DNA from: Bosea sp. PAMC 26642
GTDB lineage: Bacteria > Pseudomonadota > Alphaproteobacteria > Rhizobiales > Beijerinckiaceae
Length of the DNA: 64,000 nt
Direction: 5' to 3'
NCBI RefSeq assembly: GCF_001562255.1
Contig: NZ_CP014301.1
Coordinates: 3,038,001-3,102,000 of the forward strand
Shown: positions 45,549 to 53,772 of the stretch, piece by piece
Numbering within the stretch: the stretch's first letter is position 1
How the letters are laid out: every line of letters begins with the position of its first letter
The notes under the pieces: generated by a model
Seen by the model: the letters and a program-made list of their open reading frames with translations, nothing else
Told to the model about the DNA's origin: nothing
Database searches by the model: none
Translations under genes and position numbers: made by a program

Positions 45549-46074
45549 ATGTGCAACCTCTACAGCATGACCAAGGGCCAGCAGGCGATCCGCGAACTTG
45601 CCAGGGCTATGCGCGACACCACCGGCAACCTGCCGCCGCTGCCGGGCATCTTCCCTGACTATCCCGCTCCGATCGTGCGCAATGCCTCTGACGGCGTCCG
45701 TGAGCTCGCCATGGTGCGATGGGGAATGCCGTCGTCGAAGCGGGCGATATACGACGCAGCAACCAAGCGCGCGGACAAGCTCCGGGCCAAAGGCAAGGCG
45801 GTAGACTTTGACGAGCTCCTTCGCATGGAGCCCGACGGCGGCACGACTAACGTCCGCAATACGACGTCGGCCCATTGGAAGCCCTGGCTCGGCATCGCGA
45901 ACCGCTGCGTCGTGCCGCTGACGAGCTTTTCGGAATTCGACCACGCGACGAAGCAGGATGTTTGGTTCGCACTCGACCAGAGCCGGCCGCTGGCGTTCTT
46001 CGCCGGGATCTGGACGCCTCAATGGACCGGCGTTCGTAAGATCAAGACGGGGATCGAGACGGCCGACCTCTTCG
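45549..46074 (+). pseudogene. 3'-truncated SOS response-associated peptidase (SRAP/YedK)
   Basis: Starts MCNLYS with the catalytic Cys2, then FPDYPAPIVRNASDG, MVRWGMPS, NVRNTTSAHW and RCVVPLTSFSEF, ending in the family's WTPQWTGVRKIKTGIETADL at about 46074. The remaining third, with the conserved HPKAMPVIL-type His motif, is missing in all three frames. The open frame runs on to 46406 with unrelated residues and overlaps the TIR gene. SRAP proteins form covalent links to abasic sites; the His is needed for release, so this copy is probably non-functional or altered. Confidence 0.7.
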
Positions 46075-46240
46075 TGCCTTCCGCCCCTATGCTCGCTCAG
46101 TCTGCGCTGCGCTTTGGCCGGCTCACAGGCGGGCGAGAAGGGCCCGCGTACCCGCAGCCATACTTGCCGCGGCCCAAACGAGCCTACTTCCTCTCGCCCG
46201 TTATCGGATCGTGGGGCATTCTGGCGACTTCTGCGTCCGT

Positions 46241-47155
46241 CTACCTACCCAACGTGCGGTGGGTGGCCGCTAAGAGATCGGCGTCTGTCGAGCCCAGCAG
46301 ATCACGGAAGATCGGATGGAGCGTCCTGCTGATCTCATGTGTGAGGTTCGTGATCTGGTGCGCAGCCGCGGCATCGACGATCAGCTTCCCTGCGTTTTCG
46401 AGCTGAACCAGTAGAGTCAGGATTTTTCGGCGGCGAGCCTCCAGATCGACGATAGTTTTTCCTGAAATCGCTAGAGCAGAAACAATATCGGCGCCGATAT
46501 CCGCGGCATGACCACGGCTCGCTGCTAATTTCCTATGCATGGCAGCGGCATCGACGGCGGTTGAGGCCGTGCTTGCTTGCGAACGTACGAGGGTCAGAAT
46601 TTCATCCATCGATTCTCTGATGACATCGAGAGGATTTGCAGGAACCGTCCCATCATTATGATTGATGATCTCTTCCTGCGCGCTGATCTCGTCAAACGCT
46701 TCCTTCAGCCCCGGCCAAGCCTGTTCGAACGATTTGATGAGCACTTTCTCTGGCAGAGACAAGTCACCCATTAGGTCATTGATAGTTTTGACCAGACGTA
46801 GAAAATCGTCATGCTCTGCTCTGGTCAAGTTGAACTGACTGAGCGGAGGGCGGATATCGGCTGGGCTTAAGCCGAGAAGGAGAGGCATCACGCAGCTATC
46901 TGCAACAGACTTAGAAAGCGCTCCGGCCTCAAACATGATCCAAGGCGCCTCGAGGTTTGAGCGCGTCATACAGATGATCCCTACGCCGGTACTTTCCAGA
47001 GCATCGGAAAGTTCAAGCTGCCAGCGGCCACCTTTGCGGAGATCTTCTACAGATATAAACGGTTTTACGGTCTGGATGATTACGGGAAGAGTGTCTGCCA
47101 AAAGTTCGGCAATTGCCTTACTGCTAGGTCCGGACCAGCTAATGAAAACTTTCAT
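46241..47155 (-). CDS. TIR domain protein
   Basis: A 304-residue protein. The N-terminal TIR domain (1-130) has KVFISWSGPSSKAIAELL, PFISVEDLRKGGRWQLELSD, ICMTRSNLEAPWIMFEAGAL. Glu76 in the W-x-x-x-E context is the position of the NAD-cleaving glutamate of enzymatic TIRs. The rest (130-304) is helical with no recognised domain (TLVRSQASTASTAVDAAAMH, LEARRRKILTLLVQLENAGK). It has no obvious partner gene. Its place in a phage-derived element makes an anti-phage or NADase role plausible but unproven. The 3' end overlaps the run-on of the broken SRAP frame. Confidence 0.8.
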   Translation of the reverse strand: MKVFISWSGPSSKAIAELLADTLPVIIQTVKPFISVEDLRKGGRWQLELSDALESTGVGIICMTRSNLEAPWIMFEAGALSKSVADSCVMPLLLGLSPADIRPPLSQFNLTRAEHDDFLRLVKTINDLMGDLSLPEKVLIKSFEQAWPGLKEAFDEISAQEEIINHNDGTVPANPLDVIRESMDEILTLVRSQASTASTAVDAAAMHRKLAASRGHAADIGADIVSALAISGKTIVDLEARRRKILTLLVQLENAGKLIVDAAAAHQITNLTHEISRTLHPIFRDLLGSTDADLLAATHRTLGR

Positions 47156-47343
47156 ATCCGCCTCTTCCGTCCGCTCAGCGCTGTGCCGCCGCCAACTTGC
47201 ATTTGAAGCCTTCCACAAATTTGATACACCCGCAGGCCATAACCAGATCGTCCTAAGGGGATGTGGAAAACCTGTTCAGACGAAAGACGAGAGCTATGCT
47301 CGGCGGCTCCATGTAGAAGAAACATAGCCTTGCTGTCGCGCCC

Positions 47344-47535
47344 CTACAAAGGGCGCTTATAGACGGCCACAGACCAAGGCAGATCGGGGTCCTTGGTTGG
47401 AAGCGGCGTGATCGACACAAGCTCCCACCCGTCGCGCGCTGCCGTGTTCAAGATGCGGCTCATTGCAGATACATCCGCCAGGAACAGCGGGTCGCAGTGA
47501 TACTCCCATTCCTGTCCGCGCGGTTGTTCGGGCAT
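47344..47535 (-). CDS. Small DUF4177-like protein
   Basis: A 63-residue protein (QEWEYHCDPLFLADVSAMSR, ILNTAARDGWELVSITPLPT, ending VAVYKRPL). The W-E-Y start, GWELV centre and final KR match the small DUF4177 type. ATG 47535 is chosen over a GTG one codon earlier. Function unknown. Confidence 0.65.
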   Translation of the reverse strand: MPEQPRGQEWEYHCDPLFLADVSAMSRILNTAARDGWELVSITPLPTKDPDLPWSVAVYKRPL

Positions 47536-47809
47536 CACCCTCGTCCTTTGCCACGCGCCCGGCCAATCACCCTGGCTCGTCGGTCAGCGAGCCGCGGCGG
47601 GTGGCCTTCTCTTGCTTCGTCGCATCCATGCCGCGCATGGCCGCGTTGGCGGCGTCCGCCGCATCCGATTAGGAGCCATCGGTGAGTGACCTGTTCGTTG
47701 CATAAGGCGGCCTTGATACTGCGTTCACAGCAGGGGTCGCCGACCATTGGCACGAGGTGACGAAGTTTAAGTTTCGGTCCTACTCGTCCCATTGCCGTCC
47801 GCGGGGATC

Positions 47810-48793
47810 TTAATCGACGCCGCGCCAATTGCCCTTTTCGTCTTTCATGCTCGTGCTTTCCGAACTGCTATCAAAATCGACGCAAACTCTAATGTCCCCA
47901 AACGTATTGAATCTGCACATATCTCTTTTTAAGATTGATCCCGCAACATTTTCCACCTGCCTAATCATTGCATCCGATCCATCCGACTTTTTATAGAAAA
48001 CGGCCGTGCTGCATGACTTGATCTCGGGTTGGCAAACCCGATTTTTTACCGGCTTTCCCCCATTTTGTTGACTGGAAATAGCAACGACCATCTCGATCAG
48101 CTCGCCCCAAGTCGGCTTTTTATTTGTGGTTGAAGTAGGGTTTGTTTGCTGTGGCAGCGATGCGCGCGAGCCATCTCCTGACACTTGACCATTGCTTTGC
48201 GCGTCAGGGCGAGCTTGAAGTGGCTTGCCAGTCATCGTCGTGCCCATTGATCGAAAGTCTTCGAGTGTTAGCCACACCATCTCGGTCGGTGGTGTGACCA
48301 CCATTTTACCGATTATCGAGTGAGGAACGCCTAACTCCCTGGCAATCCGAGCCATGGTAACAGTTGCAGCGTTCGACCCAACCGTTTCTTTGCCGTTTTG
48401 GTCGGAGGCGCCGTGAACGCCAACCTCGCTTGTATAGCTTGCGAATTTCTCATTGCCCGCCGCGAAAATGAGAAAACAAGCGGACGCACACTTCTTCGTG
48501 CTTGCTACAACAGATGCGATCTTCGCAAATTTCACGGCGTCTGCTAGTTTGGTCCCCTCGGCCAAATCACCGCCTGGAGAGCTGAGTCGTATACCTGATA
48601 CTGTCCGGCCAGCGTCGTTTGCTGCCTTAATTAGCCGCTGTAACGAGTCTGTGTCGCCGACGGCAATTTCGCCCTCGAGAATTATGACGTCGCGGCCTTC
48701 CTTTGTTGTCAGGCTTTTCAGTGTCGCGGCCTGCACTGAGGCGGAGGCGGAGGCCAAGGTCATCGCCAGCAGGGCTCCGAAAACGCTACGCAT
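47810..48793 (-). CDS. Secreted ClpP/crotonase-fold protein
   Basis: A 327-residue protein with a signal peptide (RSVFGALLAMTLASASASVQA). Residues 25-190 follow the ClpP-like pattern of exported proteins (COG3904 type): ILEGEIAVGDTDSLQRLI, IRLSSPGGDLAEGTKLADAV, the nucleophile-type Ser in KKCASACFLIFAAG, and VGVHGASDQNGK with a candidate His. A low-complexity linker (about 195-225) leads to a C-terminal part with several Cys (RVCQPEIKSCSTAVF, RDMCRFN, IRVCVDF). It may be a periplasmic protease of unknown target. Confidence 0.7.
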   Translation of the reverse strand: MRSVFGALLAMTLASASASVQAATLKSLTTKEGRDVIILEGEIAVGDTDSLQRLIKAANDAGRTVSGIRLSSPGGDLAEGTKLADAVKFAKIASVVASTKKCASACFLIFAAGNEKFASYTSEVGVHGASDQNGKETVGSNAATVTMARIARELGVPHSIIGKMVVTPPTEMVWLTLEDFRSMGTTMTGKPLQARPDAQSNGQVSGDGSRASLPQQTNPTSTTNKKPTWGELIEMVVAISSQQNGGKPVKNRVCQPEIKSCSTAVFYKKSDGSDAMIRQVENVAGSILKRDMCRFNTFGDIRVCVDFDSSSESTSMKDEKGNWRGVD

Positions 48794-48865
48794 AGGAAGC
48801 CTCGAAAGTTACCGCATTTGACCATTAAGCAGTTTGTAATGGGTCTGGAAAGCGCCCGTTTATGA

Positions 48866-49360
48866 TTAGGCTAATGGGTCGAGCTCCTCTCCCTCTTCGG
48901 CCTCTTCCTCCTCGACCACCACGCCGTCGATCTGCTTGCCCTCCTCCAGGGCGCGCTTCTCCTCGAGCGTGGCCACCAGGCGCTCGAGTTCTTCAACGGT
49001 GTACTGGCTCAGCAGCCGGTCGTCAGGGCCTGACGGCTTGGCCGCGGAGGAGAAGCCAGCGCGATCGAGCACGGCCTTGGCAGCGTCCACGCGCACGCGG
49101 CCGGCCACCTTTTCATCGAGCATGATCTCGCTCAGCACCTTGATGGCTTTCGGCGCCAGGTCGTCGGCCAGATACTTCGACAGCGACTGCCGCAGGACGA
49201 GGGAAAACTCCTGCGTCTTGGCGAAGTTATAGGTTCGAACCGAGTTGGGAAGGCCTGCTCGCTTTGAGGCTTCCTCCGGGCTGCAGCCCTTGGCGATCCA
49301 CCAGCAGAGCTCTCGCTGCGTTGCATCGTCGAGGCCGGTTCGGCTCGGTGGACGGGGCAT
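48866..49360 (-). CDS. Phage terminase small subunit-like protein
   Basis: A 164-residue protein. An N-terminal HTH-like part (DDATQRELCWWIAKGCSPEE, ASKRAGLPNS) is followed by an oligomerisation helix (DDLAPKAIKVLSEIMLDEKV, RVRVDAAKAVLDRAGF). The C-terminal QYTVEELERLVATLEEKRAL and acidic tail are typical of podovirus-type small terminases. It recognises packaging sites on DNA. No large terminase gene is in the element. A TTAACC palindrome precedes it. Confidence 0.65.
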   Translation of the reverse strand: MPRPPSRTGLDDATQRELCWWIAKGCSPEEASKRAGLPNSVRTYNFAKTQEFSLVLRQSLSKYLADDLAPKAIKVLSEIMLDEKVAGRVRVDAAKAVLDRAGFSSAAKPSGPDDRLLSQYTVEELERLVATLEEKRALEEGKQIDGVVVEEEEAEEGEELDPLA

Positions 49361-49384
49361 TTTTCGGATCTCCGGATTAGATAC

Positions 49385-49400
49385 TTAACCACAAGGTTAA
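49385..49400. promoter_or_regulatory. Palindrome upstream of the small-terminase-like gene
   Basis: TTAACC-ACAA-GGTTAA is a perfect 6 bp inverted repeat 25 bp upstream of the gene's start, in a locally AT-rich stretch. It could be an operator. Confidence 0.4.
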
Positions 49401-49530
49401 ATCATAACGGATCCGAAACGATTTGGCCAGAACTACCCTTGAGCCGGACCGTCCTAATGAGCTGAAAAGGGGTGTTTGGAGCGCGCGGCCGCTCCCGCGC
49501 TCACTCCAAAACTTTTGGATTCCGACGTGG

Positions 49531-49959
49531 TCAGGCCGACAACATATCGACCGTACGCTGATCCAGCGCCCCGCCGCCATAACGGTCGAGGGCGACACGG
49601 AATGCGCTTTGGGGGTTTCTGGAGGCCAGGGCGAAGAGCGTCATGCAGGAGATGAACTTCATATCGTCCGGCGAGCCGAATATCTGCTGGAGCGTCCGTC
49701 GCTCGATGGAAAGCACGATGTCCGTGCATGCGAAGAGCCGGCGGCCGAGCAGCGGGTGCGCGAGATAAGCATTGGCCTCGTCGAGATCCGCGATCCCGTA
49801 ACGCTGCGCCGTCGGGGACATGCCCAACCCGCGCAACTGCGGGAATACGAACCACATCCAATGGCTGCGCTTCTGGCCGGCGTGCAGTTCCGTCAGGGCG
49901 TCGGCGATGACATCAGCCTGCGCAGCGACGAAGCGGTTGAGATCGTATGAGACGGCCAT
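49531..49959 (-). CDS. DUF1810 family protein
   Basis: A 142-residue protein with the family sequences DLNRFVAAQADV, KRSHWMWFVFPQLRGLGMSP and HPLLGRRLFACTDIVL. DUF1810 proteins are widespread, calpastatin-like in name only, and of unknown function. ATG 49959. It is divergent from the DUF427 gene. Confidence 0.85.
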   Translation of the reverse strand: MAVSYDLNRFVAAQADVIADALTELHAGQKRSHWMWFVFPQLRGLGMSPTAQRYGIADLDEANAYLAHPLLGRRLFACTDIVLSIERRTLQQIFGSPDDMKFISCMTLFALASRNPQSAFRVALDRYGGGALDQRTVDMLSA

Positions 49960-50085
49960 GCCTGAGTAGACTGGCCGGGACGGCGTGCGGCTTCAAGGGG
50001 TCCGCTCGTCGATACAGAGACGGCCGAGGAGCTTTCCATCCCATGCGCCGGCCCTACCTACCTGGTGGATTGGAGGGCTTCCCCA

Positions 50086-50580
50086 ATGAACGTTACCCCC
50101 GAACCAACCGGGCCAGGCCAGGAGAGCGTCTGGTCATTCCCGCGGCCGGCAGTCGCAGAAGCGTGCTCACACCACATCTTGATCCGTCATCGCGGCGAGA
50201 CGATCGCGGAGGCCAGGGACTCGGTTCGCGTCATCGAGACGAGCCATCCGCCGACTTACTATCTCCCGCCCGACAGCATCGCCAACGCGCGGCTCATACC
50301 ATCGCCACATCGCTCCATCTGCGAATGGAAGGGGCAAGCCAGCTATGTCGATCTCGAGATCGGAAGCGAAATGCTTCGGCAGGTCGGCTGGCTGTATCCG
50401 TCGCCGACGCCCGCATTCCAGCTCCTCGCCAACTTCATCGCGTTCTATGCCGAGCCGTTCGATGAATGCCTGGTCGACGGCCGCCGAGTGACGCCGCAGC
50501 CTGGCGGCTTCTATGGCGGGTGGATCACGCCTCATGTGGCCGGACCATTCAAGGGGAGTCCAGGCAGCCGGTTCTGGTAG
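50086..50580 (+). CDS. DUF427 domain protein
   Basis: A 164-residue protein with the DUF427 fold sequences ILIRHRGETIAEARDSVRVI, YYLPPDSI, HRSICEWKGQASYVDLEI and the C-terminal GFYGGWITP. The family adopts a small beta fold of unknown biochemical role. ATG 50086 has GGAGGG 8 bp upstream; an upstream GTG is less likely. It converges on the element's replication module. Confidence 0.85.
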   Translation: MNVTPEPTGPGQESVWSFPRPAVAEACSHHILIRHRGETIAEARDSVRVIETSHPPTYYLPPDSIANARLIPSPHRSICEWKGQASYVDLEIGSEMLRQVGWLYPSPTPAFQLLANFIAFYAEPFDECLVDGRRVTPQPGGFYGGWITPHVAGPFKGSPGSRFW

Positions 50581-50583
50581 GAA

Positions 50584-51351
50584 TCAGAAGGTCTGTTGCC
50601 GAAGGCGTTGCTGCCGCTCGACCTCCATTGCGAGAACTTCAGCCATCGGAACGCCGAGCAGCCAGGCCGTTCGCTGGAGAGCCTGCCGCGTCTTGCGGAT
50701 TTGGCGCTGCTCCGCCTGTAGGAGGTCGCCGAGGCTGATGTCTTGCGGCACAGGCTGCCCCATCGCCACGGAGAGCTTCTGGATCCGGCGCAGGTACAAC
50801 GCGTCCAGGCGGAGCCTCTCCGCCTCTGCGGCCTTCTGACGGCGCCGTTCGCGAGCCAAGAATGCACCGGCGCGAGTGGGCTTGCCGGGCGCCTTGCACC
50901 TTTCGCAGCGGCGGCGGAGCTGGTCGCGCCGGATCGCAGCGCGCGTTGCCAACTGCTGGAAGGGAAGTTCGCAATCTTCGCACTTCATCGCCAGGCGGTA
51001 GTGGCGGATCCGAAAGCCCATATTCGTGGGCTCGAGGTCACTGCCACGTACGATGACCACCCGCCCGACTGACAGGAAACGCTCACCCTTGATGAAGTGA
51101 CGGGTACGATTCCGCAGGGCGCGCGACATGGTCTTTTGGGGTTTGGCTGGCGGGGCCTCACGACCAGGGTGAAGGGCTAAAGCATCCGGCTTGCTACCCG
51201 GAACCCCGAATGACGACGTTTCGGCCCCCTTAAGGGTGGCCGAAACTCTCGTCATTTCATTCGGAGAGTTCAAATCAATCTCGTCATTTCTCGTCATTCT
51301 CGTCATTGGGTCGCAACCCACTGAGCACGCTTGATTTTTTTGACGAGACAT
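50584..51351 (-). CDS. Unknown protein with zinc-ribbon-like Cys pairs, downstream of the RepA-like ATPase
   Basis: Up to 255 residues. The middle holds two CxxC pairs (MKCEDCELPF and RRRCERCKAPG, about 30 residues apart), consistent with one zinc site. A basic helical region (ERRRQKAAEAERLRLDALYL) follows, then a C-terminal part with QAEQRQIRKTRQALQRTAWL. The start is ambiguous: ATG 51351 overlaps the ATPase gene by 49 bp, while ATGs at 51306 and 51297 sit in a run of AATGACGAG repeats. It may be a DNA-binding accessory factor of replication; no family is recognised. Confidence 0.5.
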   Translation of the reverse strand: MSRQKNQACSVGCDPMTRMTRNDEIDLNSPNEMTRVSATLKGAETSSFGVPGSKPDALALHPGREAPPAKPQKTMSRALRNRTRHFIKGERFLSVGRVVIVRGSDLEPTNMGFRIRHYRLAMKCEDCELPFQQLATRAAIRRDQLRRRCERCKAPGKPTRAGAFLARERRRQKAAEAERLRLDALYLRRIQKLSVAMGQPVPQDISLGDLLQAEQRQIRKTRQALQRTAWLLGVPMAEVLAMEVERQQRLRQQTF

Positions 51352-52817
51352 TTCTCCAAAAGCGCCAGCCGATGCGTATCGAGAGTCTGCCTGGACCGCC
51401 CGCCAATTGGCGAAAGACGAGAGCCCACCTCGTCAAATTTGGCGTCCCATTCCTTCGATGACAGCACGAAAGCGTCGTCCCCTGGCCTATAGCGATCGCC
51501 GTACTTGTTGGCCGCCGCGGATTTAAACGCGGCCAACATGCGTTCCTGCGCTGGGGTAAGAACGTCGGCAAAATCGTCATCGCGCGACGCTTCCACCCGA
51601 GCTATTGCCGACGATACCGCGTTGCCGTCGGTGTCGAGCCCAAGCGCGACGCTTTCCAAATGAAAGCGGATCGGCTTGGGCTTTTCGCTGTCGCGCTGCT
51701 TGTCCACATGGATCGCCCCGTCCTTGATTTCTATCTCCGTATCCACCGCGCCTTTAAACCCCGACCATCCTCGCCCGCCACGGCTGGCATCTTTGCCGGT
51801 ATGGTGGATCAACATGATATGTGCGCCTAATGCCTCTCTGACCTCGTCGACGTTCTTCACAAGCGCGCCGCCATCAACCGAGCTGTTCTCGTCGCCGCCG
51901 GCGAGCACCCTGGAGAGCGTGTCGATCGCGAGGATGCTGCAGGGCTGGTCAAAGCGCTCCTCGGCCGCCCTGATGGTGGCGATCAGCCTTTTGCAATCGA
52001 CTTTATTTGACCTGAGGTCCGCGGAGACCGAGATCAGCACAAGCGGCAGATCCTCGGCGCAGCCATAGGTCACATCGTAAGCCTTGTACCGCTTGCGCAC
52101 GCCGCCGCCTCCTTCGGCCGCCAGGTGGACCGCGAGGCCTTTCGTGACCTTTCTGCCCGCCCATTCCTTGCCCGCGGCGATGTGGTAGAGCAGGTCTATG
52201 GTAACGAACGTCTTGCCGGTGCCAGGCGGCGCAAAAAGGATGCTCATAGCGCCTTGGTCGAGCAGCCCTCGGATGAGGGGTTTGGCTGACTGCGTGAGCG
52301 CCATGGCCGACGCCTCTGCTGCGCTCTGGTATTCGAACGGGTTGTTGCCTGACGTGACGGGCATGTCGTCATCGTTTTGAACAGCTTCCGATTCGGAAGT
52401 AGTTGCCAGCTCGACATGGTCGAACTCGACATCGGCGCTGCTCGAGCCGATCGGGCTGTGCCTGTACTGCGCCGCGTTATTGACGATGACGCCTAACCGT
52501 TCGTCTTCCCACGGCGGCTGACACTGGTCGTTCCACCAGCCGAGCATCAGGTCGAGCGTGTCGTCGGGGCTAAGCCCAAAGTCCATCACCTTAGCGGCGA
52601 CACGATACGCCGTGGCGTCGCCACCGTCGCCTTCGATCGATAATGGCGCGTGTTTCCGTAACCAGTCGTCGGCCCTTGCGATGGCGATGTCCTGGTCGAC
52701 GCCTTCGAGTGCCTCGACGCTATCGAACCTTACCGGTCTGGCACCAGCCACCACTGGCAAAAGCCACCCTGGCGCCGGAACGGCCATACGCGGTTCCGCC
52801 GCATCTTGAGGAACCAT
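51303..52817 (-). CDS. RepA-like AAA/RecA-fold ATPase (replicative helicase candidate)
   Basis: A 504-residue protein. The N-terminal 140 residues resemble the region after prim-pol in fused primase-helicases (RADDWLRKHAPLSIEG, MLGWWNDQCQPPWEDERLG). The ATPase core (about 190-400) has Walker A LFAPPGTGKTFVTI, Walker B CSILAIDTLSRVLAGGDE and HIMLIHHTGKDASRGGRGWS. These are the features of RepA/RSF1010-type hexameric helicases in phages and islands. Its ATG overlaps the prim-pol stop by one base, so the two form a split primase-helicase. Confidence 0.8.
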   Translation of the reverse strand: MVPQDAAEPRMAVPAPGWLLPVVAGARPVRFDSVEALEGVDQDIAIARADDWLRKHAPLSIEGDGGDATAYRVAAKVMDFGLSPDDTLDLMLGWWNDQCQPPWEDERLGVIVNNAAQYRHSPIGSSSADVEFDHVELATTSESEAVQNDDDMPVTSGNNPFEYQSAAEASAMALTQSAKPLIRGLLDQGAMSILFAPPGTGKTFVTIDLLYHIAAGKEWAGRKVTKGLAVHLAAEGGGGVRKRYKAYDVTYGCAEDLPLVLISVSADLRSNKVDCKRLIATIRAAEERFDQPCSILAIDTLSRVLAGGDENSSVDGGALVKNVDEVREALGAHIMLIHHTGKDASRGGRGWSGFKGAVDTEIEIKDGAIHVDKQRDSEKPKPIRFHLESVALGLDTDGNAVSSAIARVEASRDDDFADVLTPAQERMLAAFKSAAANKYGDRYRPGDDAFVLSSKEWDAKFDEVGSRLSPIGGRSRQTLDTHRLALLEKCLVKKIKRAQWVATQ

Positions 52818-53389
52818 CAGCTAGGCTCCCGAACATATTGACGGCCGTTGAGGACGGAGCCTGGCCCGACGACGTATCCGCCATCACCACGAATATCGAT
52901 ACCGATGCCGAGTTTCCCGGCCGAGTTCGGAATCCAGACGCTCGGATCAACTCTGAAGTATAGATGGCGGCCGCCGGACGGTGTTTTTACGGTAAAGGTG
53001 GGGGGCGCCGCGCCGTGTAGTGCTTCCAAGGCGGCCCAAGTGGCGCTCCCCTCCTTACCGTTCTTGTCATCAATATCGACGACAAATAGACCATTACCCG
53101 TCGCGATGCCGATATTGAAAGGCGCGGGGCTGTCTTCCATCGGCGGGAACCACATGTTCCTAATGGCAGCAGGGGAGCGGCTCGCTCTTGAGCTAAAATT
53201 CTGTATGGCTGGTGTCTTCGCGCCGAACTTTAGCGGAAACACAGGTAGCCCCCAGGAAGCCAAGAGCAATGATTGCTCATAGAGCGCCATCGCGACTGCA
53301 CTCTCATCGCTACCGCTCGATAAAAAGCTTTTACGATAGGGAATTATAGTTGCCGAAGAGGGCAAATCTGGTTTATCGTTCATCTGCAA
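52817..53389 (-). CDS. Prim-pol (bifunctional DNA primase/polymerase domain) protein
   Basis: A 190-residue protein formed by a single prim-pol domain: WGLPVFPLKFGAKTPAI, the catalytic acids in GLFVVDIDDKNGKEG, the His motif SGGRHLYFR and IDIRGDGGYVVGPGS. It synthesises primers for element replication. The gene is immediately followed by the RepA-like ATPase. In many islands both are one polypeptide; here they are separate. Confidence 0.85.
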   Translation of the reverse strand: MQMNDKPDLPSSATIIPYRKSFLSSGSDESAVAMALYEQSLLLASWGLPVFPLKFGAKTPAIQNFSSRASRSPAAIRNMWFPPMEDSPAPFNIGIATGNGLFVVDIDDKNGKEGSATWAALEALHGAAPPTFTVKTPSGGRHLYFRVDPSVWIPNSAGKLGIGIDIRGDGGYVVGPGSVLNGRQYVREPS

Positions 53390-53466
53390 AGCCTAAATTT
53401 TGCCCGGTGTCCGCGTGCTGGCGGCGCCGGGCATTTTTGCTCCGGCGGGCAGGTGACGGGGACGGA

Positions 53467-53679
53467 TCAGGCTGCTTCAAGCGCGTGGTCGGACGTCGAC
53501 CGGCGTTTACTGGCCGCTAGCCAAGCGCGCAGGTCCGCAATCTCATAGAGAACCCGCCGGCCAACTTTGCAGTAGCTCGGGCCACCGCCAGTCAGACGGA
53601 GTTTCTCAAGAGTGCTTTCGCCCATCGATACAAAGGCGGCGGCTGATCGCGTGTCGAGATAGTCGGAGTTGGTATTCAA
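53467..53679 (-). CDS. AlpA/excisionase-type HTH protein
   Basis: A 70-residue MerR-like winged HTH (LDTRSAAAFVSMGESTLEKL, GGGPSYCKVGRRVLYEIADL, RAWLAASKR). It is the usual small DNA-binding protein next to integrases, which directs excision or activates island genes. I chose the TTG at 53679, which has AGGAG exactly 7 bp upstream; the open frame extends to 53763 but its extra residues look unrelated. It lies upstream of the prim-pol gene on the same strand. Confidence 0.75.
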   Translation of the reverse strand: MNTNSDYLDTRSAAAFVSMGESTLEKLRLTGGGPSYCKVGRRVLYEIADLRAWLAASKRRSTSDHALEAA

Positions 53680-53772
53680 TGTCGCTCTCCTGTGAACGGG
53701 CGCCGGGAGACAGCGCGCATTCAAAGGAGACACCAGGCGGCAGCCGGAAATTGCCGACTTCAATTGGCAGGC

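Noticed and set aside
47535..47828. 97-codon minus-strand open frame
   Set aside because: Arg/Gly-rich composition without a plausible ribosome site; it mostly covers intergenic DNA beside the DUF4177-like gene.
53402..53438. GCCCGG/CCGGGC hairpin followed by ATTTTT between the Xis-like and prim-pol genes
   Set aside because: It points along the plus strand where no gene ends, and the loop is long; chance is likely in GC-rich DNA.
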